Notes: a model not told the origin generated them from the sequence alone. 64,000 nucleotides of DNA from Methylopila turkensis (GCF_027922325.1 NZ_BSFL01000003.1:992001-1056000); one strand, 5' to 3'; numbered from the stretch's first letter, positions 8,019 through 17,516 are shown. Numbers and translations: made by a program.

Positions 8019-9626
8019 TCAGCCGCGGCCGATCTCGACCGGCACGAACCGGGTGGCGTCGTTGCGCTTGACGCGCAGCAGAACCGAGCGCTTACCGCTC
8101 TTCTGGGCGGCGTCGAGCGACGCGGTGACGTCCTTGGCCGACGTCACCTCACGGCCGCCGACTTCCAGGATCACGTCGCCCTGCTCGAGCTTGCCCGCAG
8201 CCTGGCCGTCGTCGTCGACGCCGGTGACCACGAGGCCCTTGTCGCCCGAACCGGCGACGCGGCTCGCCGGCGTCACCTGGATGCCAAGCTTCACGTTCGC
8301 TCCGCCAGCGTCGCTCTCGGACTCGTCGTCGCCGCTGTTGAGCGAGGCCTGCTGCTGCTCCGGCAGCTTGCCGAGCGTCAGGTCGGTCTTCAGCTCCTTG
8401 CCGTCGCGCCAGTAGGTCAGCTCGACCTTGGTGCCGGGGTTGAACGAGGCGATCTTGCGCGACAGATCGCGGGCCTCGGCGACGGTCTCGCCGTTGACCT
8501 TCTGGATGACGTCGCCTGACTTCAGGCCGGCTTTCTCGCCGGGGGTGCCGCTCTGCGCCTCCGCCACCAGCGCGCCCTGCGCCGTCTTCAGGCCGAGGCT
8601 CTCGGCGATCTCGTCGGTCACGGGCTGGATCTGCACCCCGATGTAGCCGCGCTCGACCACGCCGACGTCCTTCAGCTTGGCCACGACGTCGGTCACGATC
8701 TCGGCCGGGATCGAGAACGCGACGCCGACGTTGCCGCCGGACGGCGAGTAGATCGCCGTGTTCACGCCGACGACCTCGCCCCGCAGGTTGAAGGTCGGAC
8801 CGCCCGAGTTGCCGTGGTTCACCGCGGCGTCGATCTGCAGGAAGTCGTCATAGGGCCCGGCGCCGATGTCGCGTCCGCGCGCCGAGACGATGCCGGCCGT
8901 GACCGTGCCGCCGAGGCCGAACGGGTTGCCGACCGCGATCACCCAGTCGCCGATGCGGGTCTGCTTGTTGTCCGCGAAGCTGACATAGGGCCAATCCTTG
9001 CGGTCGCCCTCGACCTTGAGCAGCGCGACGTCGGTGCGCGGGTCCGTGCCGACCACCTTGGCCTTGAGCGTGGTCTTGGCGTCGTCGCGGACGAGTTCGA
9101 CCTCCTTGGCGTTCGCCACCACGTGGTTGTTCGTCACCACGTAGCCGTCGCCGGAGATGAAGAAGCCCGAGCCCTGGCTCATGCCGAAGCGGCGCGGATT
9201 GCGGCGCTGCTGCTGCTCATCGCCCTGGCCGAACTGCTTGAAGAAGCGCTTCAGCGGATGGTCGTCGGGAAGCTGGTCGAGACCGGGAATGCCGCCCGGA
9301 CCACGCTGGCCGGGCGCTCCGGGACCGCCCGGACCGCCGGGGCCTCCCGGACCCATGGCGAGCGGGCCGGTGGCCTCGGTCTTCACCCGCACGCTGACGA
9401 CCGCCGGCCGCACGCGGTCGGCGACGTCGGCGAAGCTTGGAAGCGCGGGCGCCGCCTGCGGCGCGATCGCGGAGGACTGGGCGTAGGCCGGCGTCGCGCC
9501 GGTCGTCAGCGCCTGGACGCCGAGCGTCCCTGCGACGCCGAGCGCGAGCGCGGAGGCGAGGAGCGTCGCGCGGCGGCGCGCCAGAAACCCGCCTTTGGGT
9601 TTGGAGGAATAGGGCGAAGTCGACAT
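8019..9626 (-). CDS. Do/DegP-family periplasmic serine protease
   Basis: 535 residues. A twin-Arg-containing hydrophobic leader (RRRATLLASALALG, cleavage expected after AYA) sends it to the periplasm. The S1C triad is visible: His in VTNNHVV, Asp in RTDVALLKV and Ser in NHGNSGGP. Two PDZ domains follow (about residues 305-400 and 430-525). It degrades or refolds misfolded envelope proteins. Between the leader and the protease core is an unusual Gly/Pro-rich run (about residues 88-115) with several GPG/GPGGPG units. The stretch linking the two PDZ domains is rich in Q, S and D. The operon position upstream of a two-component pair suggests shared envelope-stress control. Confidence 0.93.
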   Translation of the reverse strand: MSTSPYSSKPKGGFLARRRATLLASALALGVAGTLGVQALTTGATPAYAQSSAIAPQAAPALPSFADVADRVRPAVVSVRVKTEATGPLAMGPGGPGGPGGPGAPGQRGPGGIPGLDQLPDDHPLKRFFKQFGQGDEQQQRRNPRRFGMSQGSGFFISGDGYVVTNNHVVANAKEVELVRDDAKTTLKAKVVGTDPRTDVALLKVEGDRKDWPYVSFADNKQTRIGDWVIAVGNPFGLGGTVTAGIVSARGRDIGAGPYDDFLQIDAAVNHGNSGGPTFNLRGEVVGVNTAIYSPSGGNVGVAFSIPAEIVTDVVAKLKDVGVVERGYIGVQIQPVTDEIAESLGLKTAQGALVAEAQSGTPGEKAGLKSGDVIQKVNGETVAEARDLSRKIASFNPGTKVELTYWRDGKELKTDLTLGKLPEQQQASLNSGDDESESDAGGANVKLGIQVTPASRVAGSGDKGLVVTGVDDDGQAAGKLEQGDVILEVGGREVTSAKDVTASLDAAQKSGKRSVLLRVKRNDATRFVPVEIGRG

Positions 9627-9770
9627 CGGGCAACATCTCCGAAGCGGTGAACCTGACGCTCATATGGGCGGTCGGTCCGGAGATTCACCTCTTCGAGCTT
9701 ACGTAACGCTGTCCGGAGCATGAAATCTCCGTAACGCGATCACGCCGCCGCGAGAGAACGCGCCTCGCGT

Positions 9771-10268
9771 TCAGGCCGGCCGGGAGCCGTCCTCGCGGTC
9801 GAGCAGGGCCTGCAGCCGCGCCTGCTCCGCCTCGGTCAGGCCGTCGGCGCCGGTCGCTCTGCGGCGCGAGCGCCAACCCCAGACGAGATAGCCGATCAGG
9901 CCGATCGCCAGCACCGCCGGGGCGAACAGCCACAGCAGCGCCGTCCCCCAGGTAAGCCGGGGCCGCAGCAGCACGAACTCGCCGTAGCGCGCGGTGAGGA
10001 AGGACAGGACCTGCGCGTCGCTGTCGCCGGCCTGGATCCGCTCCCGGACCAGCACCCGAAGATCCTTCGCGAGCGGAGCGTCGCTGTCGTCGATCGACTG
10101 GTTCTGGCAGACCATGCAGCGCAGTTCGTAGCTGAGCGCCCGCGCGCGCGCCTCGAGCTGAGGGTCCTTCAACTCCTCGCCGGGCTGCACCGCGACGGCG
10201 GGCGCGGCCAGAGCGAACGCCATTGCGATCACGGCCAGGAGCCTGCCGCCCGAGCGCAGCGCCGTCAC
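9771..10268 (-). CDS. ccmH: Cytochrome c maturation protein CcmH/CycL
   Basis: A 165-residue thiol oxidoreductase that keeps apocytochrome c haem-binding cysteines reduced for haem ligation. It has a signal peptide, the redox motif LRCMVCQNQSI (about residues 50-60) and one C-terminal membrane helix (about 118-140) that leaves a short tail. It overlaps ccmF by 4 bases and is the last gene of the ccm operon. No CcmG is encoded beside it. Confidence 0.93.
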   Translation of the reverse strand: MTALRSGGRLLAVIAMAFALAAPAVAVQPGEELKDPQLEARARALSYELRCMVCQNQSIDDSDAPLAKDLRVLVRERIQAGDSDAQVLSFLTARYGEFVLLRPRLTWGTALLWLFAPAVLAIGLIGYLVWGWRSRRRATGADGLTEAEQARLQALLDREDGSRPA

Positions 10269-12256
10269 TCCGCCGGCGCCGGGTGGGCGGCCGGCAGGGC
10301 GCGGGCGCTCTTGCGGGGCGCGCCGACCCTTAGGCGCCTGTCCGCGAGCGACAGGCAGCCGCCGAGCGCCATGAAGATCGAGCCGAACCAGATCAGCGTC
10401 ACCAGCGGCTTGTAGGTGATGCGCAGCGCCGCCGCGCCGTCGCCGCGCGCCTCACCGACCGAGGCGTAGAGCTGCGACAGGCCGAAGGTCGCGATAGAGG
10501 ATTCTGTCAGGTCCATCTGCCGGGCGGTGTAGAGCCGGCGCGACGGCTCCAGCCGCGTCGCCACCGTGCCGTCCTTGCGCACCGTGAGCTTTGCGACGGT
10601 CGAACGGAAGTTCGGCCCCTGCCGCTGGATCATGCCGTCATAGGAGATGTCGTAGCCGGCGATCTGGACCGTCTGGCCCTGCTTGAGCGCCGTCACGGAT
10701 TCGCTCTCCCACGCGGTCGCCGCCACGACGCCGAGCAGCGTCACGCCCATGCCGGCATGGGCGAGCGCCCCGCCCCAGGCCGAGGAGGGCAGGCCGCGGG
10801 CGCGGCGAACTGACTCCGCCGGCGAGGCGCGGAACAGCTTCGCGCGCTCGGCGATCTCCGCGAAGGCGCCGACGATCGCGAACAGCGCCAGGCCGACGCC
10901 AAGCGGCGCGAGCGTCGGGCCGCCGCGCACGAAGCCCGCGACCAGCGCGGTCGCGACCACCGCAACAACGATCGCGCCGAGCAAGCCGTTCAGCGCGCGG
11001 GTCGCGTCGCCGCGCTTCCACGCGAGCAGCGGCGCGAACGGCATCACCAGCATCACCGGCAGCATCAGCGGGCCGAAGGTGTTGTTGAAGAAGGGCGGCC
11101 CGACCGAGATCTTCTCGCCGGTCACGGCCTCAAGCGCGAGCGGGTAGAGCGTGCCGACGAACACCGCGGCGCAGGCCGCCGTCAGGAACAGGTTGTTCAG
11201 CACCAGCGCGCCTTCGCGGCTGACCGGCGCGAACACGCCGCCCTGCTTCAGCGACGGCGCGCGCAACGCGTAGAGCGCGAGGCTGCCGCCGACGAAGACC
11301 ACGAGGATGATCAGGATCGCGACGCCGCGCGCCGGGTCCACCGCGAAGGCGTGGACGGAGGTGAGGACGCCCGAGCGGACGATGAAGGTGCCGAGCAGCG
11401 ACAGCGCGAAGGTGAGGAGCGCGAGCAGCACGGTCCAGACCTTCAGGGCCTCGCGCTTCTCCATCACCACCGCGGAGTGCAGCAGCGCGGTGCCGGAGAG
11501 CCACGGCATCAGCGAGGCGTTCTCGACTGGGTCCCAGAACCAGAAGCCGCCCCAGCCGAGTTCGTAATAGGCCCAGTAAGAACCCATCGCGATGCCGAGC
11601 GTCAGGAACAGCCACGCCGTCAGCGTCCACGGCCGCACCCAGCGCGCCCAGGCCGCGTCGACCTTGCCCTCGATCAGGGCCGCGACGGCGAAGGAGAACG
11701 CCATCGAGAAGCCGACATAGCCGACGTAAAGCAGCGGCGGATGGATCGCGAGGCCGGGATCCTGCAGCAGGGGGTTGAGGTCCTGCCCTTCGAGCGGCGG
11801 CTGGTCGAGCCGGGCGAACGGATTCGAGGTGATCAGCACGAACAGCAGGAACGCGACCGAGATCGTCGCCTGAACGCCGAGCACGTCCGCCTTCAGCCGT
11901 TCCGGCAGGTTGCGGCCGAAGCCCGCCACCAGCGCGCTGAACAGCGCGAGGATCAGCACCCAGAGCAGCAGCGAGCCCTCGTGGTTCCCCCACACGCCGG
12001 AGATCTTGTAGATCAGCGGTTTCGCGGAGTGGGAGTTCTCCACCACGTTCACGAGCGAGAAGTCGGAGGTGACGTAGGCGTGGGTCAGCGCCGCGAACGA
12101 CACCGCGATCAGCGCGAGCTGGCCGAAGGCGAGCGGGCTCGCGAGCCCCATCAGCGCGGCGTCGCGGACGCGCGCGCCCCAGATCGGCAGCACCGATTGC
12201 AGGATCGCGAGCGCGAGCGCGAGGACGAGCGCGTAGTGGCCGATCTCGGCGATCAC
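10265..12256 (-). CDS. ccmF: Haem lyase subunit CcmF/CycK
   Basis: A 663-residue polytopic inner-membrane protein with about 14-15 predicted helices. The haem-handling WWD-like segment reads WGGFWFWDPVENASLMPWL, and conserved periplasmic His residues are present. With CcmH and CcmI it transfers haem from holo-CcmE to apocytochromes. Its start overlaps the ccmE stop, and its stop overlaps ccmH, which indicates tight translational coupling. The length is normal for the family. Confidence 0.96.
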   Translation of the reverse strand: MIAEIGHYALVLALALAILQSVLPIWGARVRDAALMGLASPLAFGQLALIAVSFAALTHAYVTSDFSLVNVVENSHSAKPLIYKISGVWGNHEGSLLLWVLILALFSALVAGFGRNLPERLKADVLGVQATISVAFLLFVLITSNPFARLDQPPLEGQDLNPLLQDPGLAIHPPLLYVGYVGFSMAFSFAVAALIEGKVDAAWARWVRPWTLTAWLFLTLGIAMGSYWAYYELGWGGFWFWDPVENASLMPWLSGTALLHSAVVMEKREALKVWTVLLALLTFALSLLGTFIVRSGVLTSVHAFAVDPARGVAILIILVVFVGGSLALYALRAPSLKQGGVFAPVSREGALVLNNLFLTAACAAVFVGTLYPLALEAVTGEKISVGPPFFNNTFGPLMLPVMLVMPFAPLLAWKRGDATRALNGLLGAIVVAVVATALVAGFVRGGPTLAPLGVGLALFAIVGAFAEIAERAKLFRASPAESVRRARGLPSSAWGGALAHAGMGVTLLGVVAATAWESESVTALKQGQTVQIAGYDISYDGMIQRQGPNFRSTVAKLTVRKDGTVATRLEPSRRLYTARQMDLTESSIATFGLSQLYASVGEARGDGAAALRITYKPLVTLIWFGSIFMALGGCLSLADRRLRVGAPRKSARALPAAHPAPAE

Positions 12257-12753
12257 TTGGCGCCCCCGGCTTCGTCGCCCTTCCAGAGACCCTGCGCCTT
12301 CATGCGGTCGGCGACGTCCTTGGGCATGTAGTTCTCGTCGTGCTTGGCGAGCACGGTGTCGGCCTTGAACGTGCCGTCGTCCTGCAGCACGCCTTCGGAG
12401 ACGACGCCCTGCCCTTCGCGGAACAGGTCCGGCAGCAGGCCGGAATAGGTCACGGGCATATCGCGGGCGTTGTCGGTGACGGTGAAGCGGACGTCCGGGC
12501 CGTCATGGGAGATCGAACCGGCCTTCACCAGCCCGCCGAGCCGAAGCCGCGTGCCGGGCGTCTCGCCGCGCTGGGCGATCTCGCTCGGGGTGCGGAAGAA
12601 CACGATGGTGTCGTCGAGCGCCGTCAGCACCAGCGCCGTCGCGGCGGCGAGCACGATCCCGACGAGGCCGAACAGCGCGAGCCGGCGGCGTTTGCGCGAG
12701 GCGCCGCGGCGGCGCGGCGAAGGAAAGGCGGTCTGAGAGGCGTCGATCGTCAT
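12253..12753 (-). CDS. ccmE: Periplasmic haem chaperone CcmE/CycJ
   Basis: 166 residues with an Arg-rich cytoplasmic N-terminus, one membrane anchor (about residues 24-45) and an OB-fold domain. The haem-binding motif is kept: His (covalent haem attachment) and Tyr (axial ligand) in AKHDENYMPKD. It accepts haem from CcmCD and hands it to CcmF. It overlaps ccmF by 4 bases. Confidence 0.95.
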   Translation of the reverse strand: MTIDASQTAFPSPRRRGASRKRRRLALFGLVGIVLAAATALVLTALDDTIVFFRTPSEIAQRGETPGTRLRLGGLVKAGSISHDGPDVRFTVTDNARDMPVTYSGLLPDLFREGQGVVSEGVLQDDGTFKADTVLAKHDENYMPKDVADRMKAQGLWKGDEAGGAK

Positions 12754-12764
12754 CCCGATACCCT

Positions 12765-13886
12765 TTACGCGCCGCGCCCCTCAAGACCAACCCCAAGCGC
12801 CAGCGCGTCGAGCCGGGCCGCCGAGCGCGGATCGGAGCCGAACTTCTCGCGCGCGGCGGCGAGCGAGGACCGGGCGCGATCGAGGTCGCCGAGCGCGGCG
12901 CGCGACTGCACCAGGCGCAGCCAGTCGCCGATCTCCCCGCTCTCGCTTACGCGGGCTTCGAGCCGGTCGACCATGCCGCGGATCAGCGCCATGCGCTCCT
13001 CCGGCGTCTTGGCGACCGCGGCCTCCTCCTGGCTCGGCATCGGCAGCGGCGGCGTGGCGGCGAGGCGCTGCAGTTCGCCGCGGACGCCATCGAGATACGG
13101 CGCGTCGGCGGGCGCGGCGACGATCAGCGCCTTGAGACGGGCGATCGCGCCGGCGAGATCGCCGTCCTGCGACTCGGCCCGAGCGAGATAGACGGAGCCC
13201 TTGACGGAAGGCGGATTGGCTTTCGCCGCGCGTTCGAAGGCCGCGCGGGCGTCGGCGGTCACGACGCCGTCGGCCGCCGCCGTCAGGGCCTCGCCCAGAT
13301 TGGCTTCGAGCTCGCCCGAAGACCCGAGCGTCCGGATCGCGTTGGCGTAGGCCGTGGCCGCGTCGCCGGCGCGGCCGAGCCGCATGTAGACGGGACCCAG
13401 CACCATCCAGCCGCGACCGTCGCCCGGGTTGCGCGCGAGCTCGGCTTCGACGCGCGTGACCAGCTCGGCGATGTTGTTGGTGTCGACGGGGGCCTGGAGG
13501 CGCGCCGCGAGCGGATGATCGGCGATGTCGGGCCGGCCGATGGCGGCGTAGGTCCCAAGAGCGATCGCGGGCACGGCGACCAGCGCTACGACCGCCGCCA
13601 CGCGGCGACGCCAGGTCGCCCCCTGTCCGGCGTCTGTCGCGATGGCTTCATCGCCCCGCTCGGTCGCCGCGAACAGCCGCCGGGCGATCTCGGCGCGGGC
13701 GGCGTCCGCCTCACGCCCGCCGATCAGCCCGCGGGCGCGGTCACGCTCGATCTCGTCGAGCTGGTCGCGGTACACGGCCACGTCGCCGGCGGCGTCGTTC
13801 TCCCGCGCGCGGCCGCGCGCCAGCGGCCACAGCACCAGCAGCACCGCCGCGCCCGTCATCACCGCGAGGACGATCCAAAGCTCCAT
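12765..13886 (-). CDS. ccmI: Cytochrome c biogenesis protein CcmI/CycH
   Basis: 373 residues from the chosen ATG at 13886, where MELWIVLAVMTGAA opens directly into the first membrane helix as in the family. A longer form from 13925 is less likely. A second helix at about residues 88-110 is followed by a periplasmic TPR region (GRGWMVLGPVYMRLGRAGDAA and similar units). CcmI chaperones apocytochrome c to the CcmFH haem lyase. It is the first gene of the operon, 11 bases before ccmE. Confidence 0.92.
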   Translation of the reverse strand: MELWIVLAVMTGAAVLLVLWPLARGRARENDAAGDVAVYRDQLDEIERDRARGLIGGREADAARAEIARRLFAATERGDEAIATDAGQGATWRRRVAAVVALVAVPAIALGTYAAIGRPDIADHPLAARLQAPVDTNNIAELVTRVEAELARNPGDGRGWMVLGPVYMRLGRAGDAATAYANAIRTLGSSGELEANLGEALTAAADGVVTADARAAFERAAKANPPSVKGSVYLARAESQDGDLAGAIARLKALIVAAPADAPYLDGVRGELQRLAATPPLPMPSQEEAAVAKTPEERMALIRGMVDRLEARVSESGEIGDWLRLVQSRAALGDLDRARSSLAAAREKFGSDPRSAARLDALALGVGLEGRGA

Positions 13887-14100
13887 CGTCGAGTTTGGTC
13901 CTTTTCCAAAGTCAGCGCAGGACATAGCCGCGTTGGCGCTCCGGGAGAAGAGGCACGGGGTCGCGCCGTCCTAACGCTTTGGCGCCACGCGCGGCCATTT
14001 CACATCGAACCGGCTGACGCCTGCGCGGGACGCGTTAGGTTAGACGCTGAGCCGCCCGACCCGGCCGTCCTTCCGACGGCGCCCCGCCGATGAGACCGCA

Positions 14101-15255
14101 TTGATAGGAAGCCTGTTTCCCGCCCGCGCCTTTCCGCCATCCGCCTTCGCCGCCCGTGATCGGCCCCGACCTGCGAACGGCTACGACGTGATCGTGATCG
14201 GCGGAGGAGCGCTCGCGTCTGCGCTCGCCCGCGCCTGCGCCGGAAACGGGGCGGCGGTGGCGATGCTCGCGCCCGATGCGATCGAGCCGACGCCGGCCGA
14301 GCGCGCATGGCCGGTGGTGCGCGCCGCCCACCCGGACGCGGGGCGCATCGCGATCCAGGCGGACGCGCCGCAGCGGCTGGCGAAGCTCGCTCGCTGGCTC
14401 ACCCCGTCCCCTATGGCGGAGCGCACGGGTTGCCTCACGCTCGGCCTCGACGAGGACCGGGTGCGGACGCTCGGCGTCGAATCCGGCCACGCCAAGGCGC
14501 ATGGCGTCGAGGCCTGGATGGTGCCCGCCCGCGAGGTGGCGGCGCTCGCGCCGCCGCTCGGGCGCGGGCGCGGTTTCGCGCCCGCGCAGCACGAGGCTGG
14601 CGCGATGGTCGTCGAGGCCGACTGCCTCACGCTCGGCCTCGCCCGCGCCGCCGAGGAGGCCGGCGCCGCGATCTTTCCCGGCGCCCGCGTCGACGCGCTC
14701 GCCCGCGATGGGCAGGCGGTGATCGGCGTGGAGCTCGGCGGCCGTTTCGTGCGCGCCGGCGCGGTGGCGCTCGCCGACGACGCCTCCGCGATCCGGTTGG
14801 TGCGGGAGGGCCGCGGCCGGCTCTCGCTTCGGCGCGAGGAGCGGACGGCGCTCACGACCGGGGCCGGAGCGCCCGAGCTGGGCGCAGCCGTCATCGCCGG
14901 CGATCTTACGCTCGCGCGCGGCGCGACCGGCGCGGCGACCCTGTCCGGGCCTCACGGCGCCGACGCGCTGGCGGCGCGGGCGATCGCGCTCGCGCCGGAA
15001 CTTGCCGCGCTCGAAGTCGCGTCGGAACAGCCGGTGACGCTCTGGACCGGCGTCGACGGCCACGCTCAGATCGGACCGGCCGACATCGACGGGCTGTGGC
15101 TCGCGCTCGGCTTCGGCCGCGACGCGCTGAGCCCGGTCTTCGCCGCGGCCGAGCATCTCGCCGCCGCGCTCGGCGGCGGCCGAGACGATCCCGCCTTTGC
15201 GCCGTTCGCGCCGACGCGCCGGGCCGCGCCTCGCCTTTCGGAAATGGCGTCATGA
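14101..15255 (+). CDS. Divergent FAD-dependent oxidase, sarcosine-oxidase-beta/DAO-like
   Basis: 384 residues with a Rossmann FAD site near the N-terminus (YDVIVIGGGALASALA) and a DAO-fold layout ending in a GFGRDALSPVF-like FAD-contact region. It resembles SoxB or glycine/D-amino-acid oxidases, but catalytic landmarks are weak, so the substrate is unknown. The start is uncertain: TTG at 14101 has no clear ribosome site, and a GTG at 14188 would begin exactly at the beta strand. Its stop overlaps the next gene's start (ATGA), so the pair is translationally coupled. Confidence 0.7.
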   Translation: MIGSLFPARAFPPSAFAARDRPRPANGYDVIVIGGGALASALARACAGNGAAVAMLAPDAIEPTPAERAWPVVRAAHPDAGRIAIQADAPQRLAKLARWLTPSPMAERTGCLTLGLDEDRVRTLGVESGHAKAHGVEAWMVPAREVAALAPPLGRGRGFAPAQHEAGAMVVEADCLTLGLARAAEEAGAAIFPGARVDALARDGQAVIGVELGGRFVRAGAVALADDASAIRLVREGRGRLSLRREERTALTTGAGAPELGAAVIAGDLTLARGATGAATLSGPHGADALAARAIALAPELAALEVASEQPVTLWTGVDGHAQIGPADIDGLWLALGFGRDALSPVFAAAEHLAAALGGGRDDPAFAPFAPTRRAAPRLSEMAS

Positions 15256-16967
15256 GCGGCTTCCATCGGCTGCCCGCCACGGCCCCGGCCCGGTTCGGGA
15301 CGGAGATCGACCGCACCGAACCCGTAGGAGGGCGCTATGACGGCCGCCCGCTCGTCGGCCTTTACGGCGACACGCTGGCGAGCGCCCTGCTCGCCTCAGG
15401 TTCGGCGGCGTTCGGGCGCAGCGCGCTGCTCGGCCGCCCGCGCGGCCTGTTCGCGCTCGGCGCAGACGATCCCCACGCCTGGGCGCGCGCCGAGGCCGAC
15501 GCCGATCCGGTCCCGGCGGACTTCCTCGGGCTGACCGAAGGCTTCGTCGCCCGCGCGCCCGCTGACGACGCCTCCCCGCTGGCGCGGCTGTTCGAGCGGC
15601 GGAGCTCCGCCGCCGCGGGCGCGTCAGGACGGCTGCCGCCGCTTGGGCGGCGCCTCGCCGCGCGGCTCGCGCGGCGCCTTCCGTTGCCGGCCATCGATCG
15701 GCCGTTCGACGCCGCCGCGACGCCCGCGACCCGCGAAAGCTGCGACGTGCTGGTGGTGGGCGCGGGCCTCGCCGGGCTCGCGGCCGCATCCGCCGCCGCC
15801 GCGGCGGGTCTGCGCGTCGTCGTGGTCGAGGCGGCTCCCCGCGTCGGCGGCGCCGCCGACCTCTACGACGGCGCGGTCGACGGCCGGCCGCCGCTCGCCT
15901 GGGCGCGAGACCGCGCCGCCGGTCTCGTCGATCGCGGCGCCGAGATCGCGCTCCGCGCGGTCGCCGTCGCGGTCGACGCGAGCGGCGCCGTTACCGTGCT
16001 CGACCGCGGACCAGGGCCCCGCCCTGGTCCCCTTCGGCTGCGGCTGATCGAACCGCGCGCGCTGGTGATCGCGGCCGGCTGGCGCGAGCGGGGCCTCCTG
16101 TTCGCCGGAAACGACCGGCCGGGCGTGATCCTGGCCGGCGCCGCGCGCGCCTTGCTGCGCCGCTACGCCGTCGCTCCGGGCGCGCGCGTCGTGATCGCGA
16201 CCGCCGGCGACGAAGGCCACCGCACGGCGATCGACCTGCGCGAGGCCGGCGTCGCGGTGGAGATGACGGTCGACGCGCGCGAGAGCCCCGACACGCCGAT
16301 GGTCAACCTCGCCAAGGCGCTCGGCGCGCCGATGAGCTTCGCGAGCGTGGTCGACGGCGTGGAGACCTCGTCCGCCGGCGACCGCATCGTGAGCGTCACC
16401 GCCCGCAACCGCTTCGGCGACGGCGTCGCCGCCGCGCCGCGGCGCCTGTTCGCCGACGCGCTGGTGGTCTCGGGCGGGCTCGCCCCGCGCGACGAACTCT
16501 GGGGCGGCGCTGGCGACGCGATCGTCGTCACGGACGGGCCGGATATGGCGGAGGCCGTCGCCGGCGGGCATGCGGCGGGCGTGGAAGCCGCGCGCCGGCT
16601 CGGCGCGGCGGTCGATCGTCCGGCGCCGAACGCGTCCGGCGCCGCCGACGCGCCGGACGACGCCGCGGCGCGCGCCGCCTACCGCGAACGTTTGACGCCG
16701 GACGGCGCCCGCACGGCCTTCGTCGATCTCGGGGCTGACGTCACCGCGGCCGACGTCGCCGAGGCCGCGGCGCGGGGCGTCGGCGGCGGCGCGCTGGCGC
16801 GCTGGCTCGGGCTCGGGCGGGGGCGCGACGGCGGCCGCGCGCTCCGTTCGCTCGCGATTGACGAGACCGCGGCGCTGTCGGCCTCAACGACCGCGGATCT
16901 CGCGACGCCGCCGGCGCGGCTGACGCTCGGCGCGCTCGCCGCCCGCGCCGCGCTCGCCGAGAGCTGA
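15252..16967 (+). CDS. Sarcosine-oxidase-alpha-like flavoprotein lacking the GcvT domain
   Basis: 571 residues. The N-terminus (GRYDGRPLVGLYGDTLASALLASG) matches the ferredoxin-like fold at the start of heterotetrameric sarcosine oxidase alpha, although there are no Cys residues for an iron-sulfur cluster. An FAD/NAD-binding domain follows (CDVLVVGAGLAGLAAASAA, about 164-182), with WRERGLLFAGNDRPGV and a pyridine-nucleotide-disulfide-type second half. Family alpha subunits are near 1000 residues and end in a folate-binding GcvT domain. Here the protein stops before it. No SoxD or SoxG subunits are nearby. The frame stays open upstream, but the true start is the ATG overlapping the previous stop. 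An amine or opine oxidase is the best guess. Confidence 0.72.
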   Translation: MSGFHRLPATAPARFGTEIDRTEPVGGRYDGRPLVGLYGDTLASALLASGSAAFGRSALLGRPRGLFALGADDPHAWARAEADADPVPADFLGLTEGFVARAPADDASPLARLFERRSSAAAGASGRLPPLGRRLAARLARRLPLPAIDRPFDAAATPATRESCDVLVVGAGLAGLAAASAAAAAGLRVVVVEAAPRVGGAADLYDGAVDGRPPLAWARDRAAGLVDRGAEIALRAVAVAVDASGAVTVLDRGPGPRPGPLRLRLIEPRALVIAAGWRERGLLFAGNDRPGVILAGAARALLRRYAVAPGARVVIATAGDEGHRTAIDLREAGVAVEMTVDARESPDTPMVNLAKALGAPMSFASVVDGVETSSAGDRIVSVTARNRFGDGVAAAPRRLFADALVVSGGLAPRDELWGGAGDAIVVTDGPDMAEAVAGGHAAGVEAARRLGAAVDRPAPNASGAADAPDDAAARAAYRERLTPDGARTAFVDLGADVTAADVAEAAARGVGGGALARWLGLGRGRDGGRALRSLAIDETAALSASTTADLATPPARLTLGALAARAALAES

Positions 16968-16974
16968 AACGGAA

Positions 16975-17009
16975 AGAGCCGCCCGGAGCGGTCGGCTCCG
17001 GGCGGCTCT
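16975..17009. terminator. Strong bidirectional hairpin terminator
   Basis: A perfect 15-bp stem (16975-16989 with 16995-17009) with a GGTCG loop lies between convergent genes. On the minus strand it is followed by a TTCCGTTT stretch. It should end the flavoprotein operon and the lipoprotein gene. Confidence 0.75.
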
Positions 17010-17039
17010 CGCATGTCAGCGCGGTGGTTCAGGCCGGCG

Positions 17040-17516
17040 TCAGCCGACCTCCACCCAGCGGCCGCGCGGGCCGCGGCAGGACGAGCCGCGCTCGGTGATC
17101 ACCCGGCCGTCGTCCATGTAGATGCGGCGGGTGTAGGTGCGGCAGCGCTCGTAGCTTTCGCGCTGGTAGTAGGGGCCGACCACGACTTCGCCGCGGTAGC
17201 GCTCGCTGCGCCACGCGTACGGACGACCGTCGTAGCCGCGCTCCAGCGCCTCGTATTCGGCCTCGGAGGCGCGACGGCGGGCGTCGTCGTCGATCGCCGC
17301 GCCGATGCGGTTGCCGAGCAGTCCGCCGAGGCCGGCGCCGATCACCGTCGCCGCCACGCGGCCGCCGCCGCTGCCGATCTGGTTGCCAATGAGCCCGCCG
17401 CCGATCGCGCCGGCCACGGTGCCGAGGCCCTCGCCCTCGCGGCCCGGGCCGCAGGCGGTGAGACCGAGGGCGAGCACGCCCGCAGCCGCAAGGGCCGCCG
17501 CTTTTGAAATGATCAT
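17040..17516 (-). CDS. Glycine-zipper outer-membrane lipoprotein (17-kDa antigen-like)
   Basis: 158 residues from ATG 17516, preceded by GGGAGG. A lipoprotein signal peptide ends in a lipobox (GLTACG, Cys about 24). A glycine-zipper 2TM segment follows (AGAIGGGLIGNQIG, then GAGLGGLLGNRIGAAID). The C-terminal part is rich in Tyr and Arg (RPYAWRSERYRGEV) with Cys residues near the end. This plan resembles Rickettsia 17-kDa antigen and SlyB-like proteins, which support envelope integrity. It is a single gene, convergent with the flavoprotein pair. Confidence 0.82.
   Translation of the reverse strand: MIISKAAALAAAGVLALGLTACGPGREGEGLGTVAGAIGGGLIGNQIGSGGGRVAATVIGAGLGGLLGNRIGAAIDDDARRRASEAEYEALERGYDGRPYAWRSERYRGEVVVGPYYQRESYERCRTYTRRIYMDDGRVITERGSSCRGPRGRWVEVG

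Noticed and set aside
14307..15251. An open N-terminal extension of the SoxA-like frame
   Set aside because: It overlaps the SoxB-like gene in another frame and is Arg-rich nonsense; the real start is the ATGA overlap at 15252.
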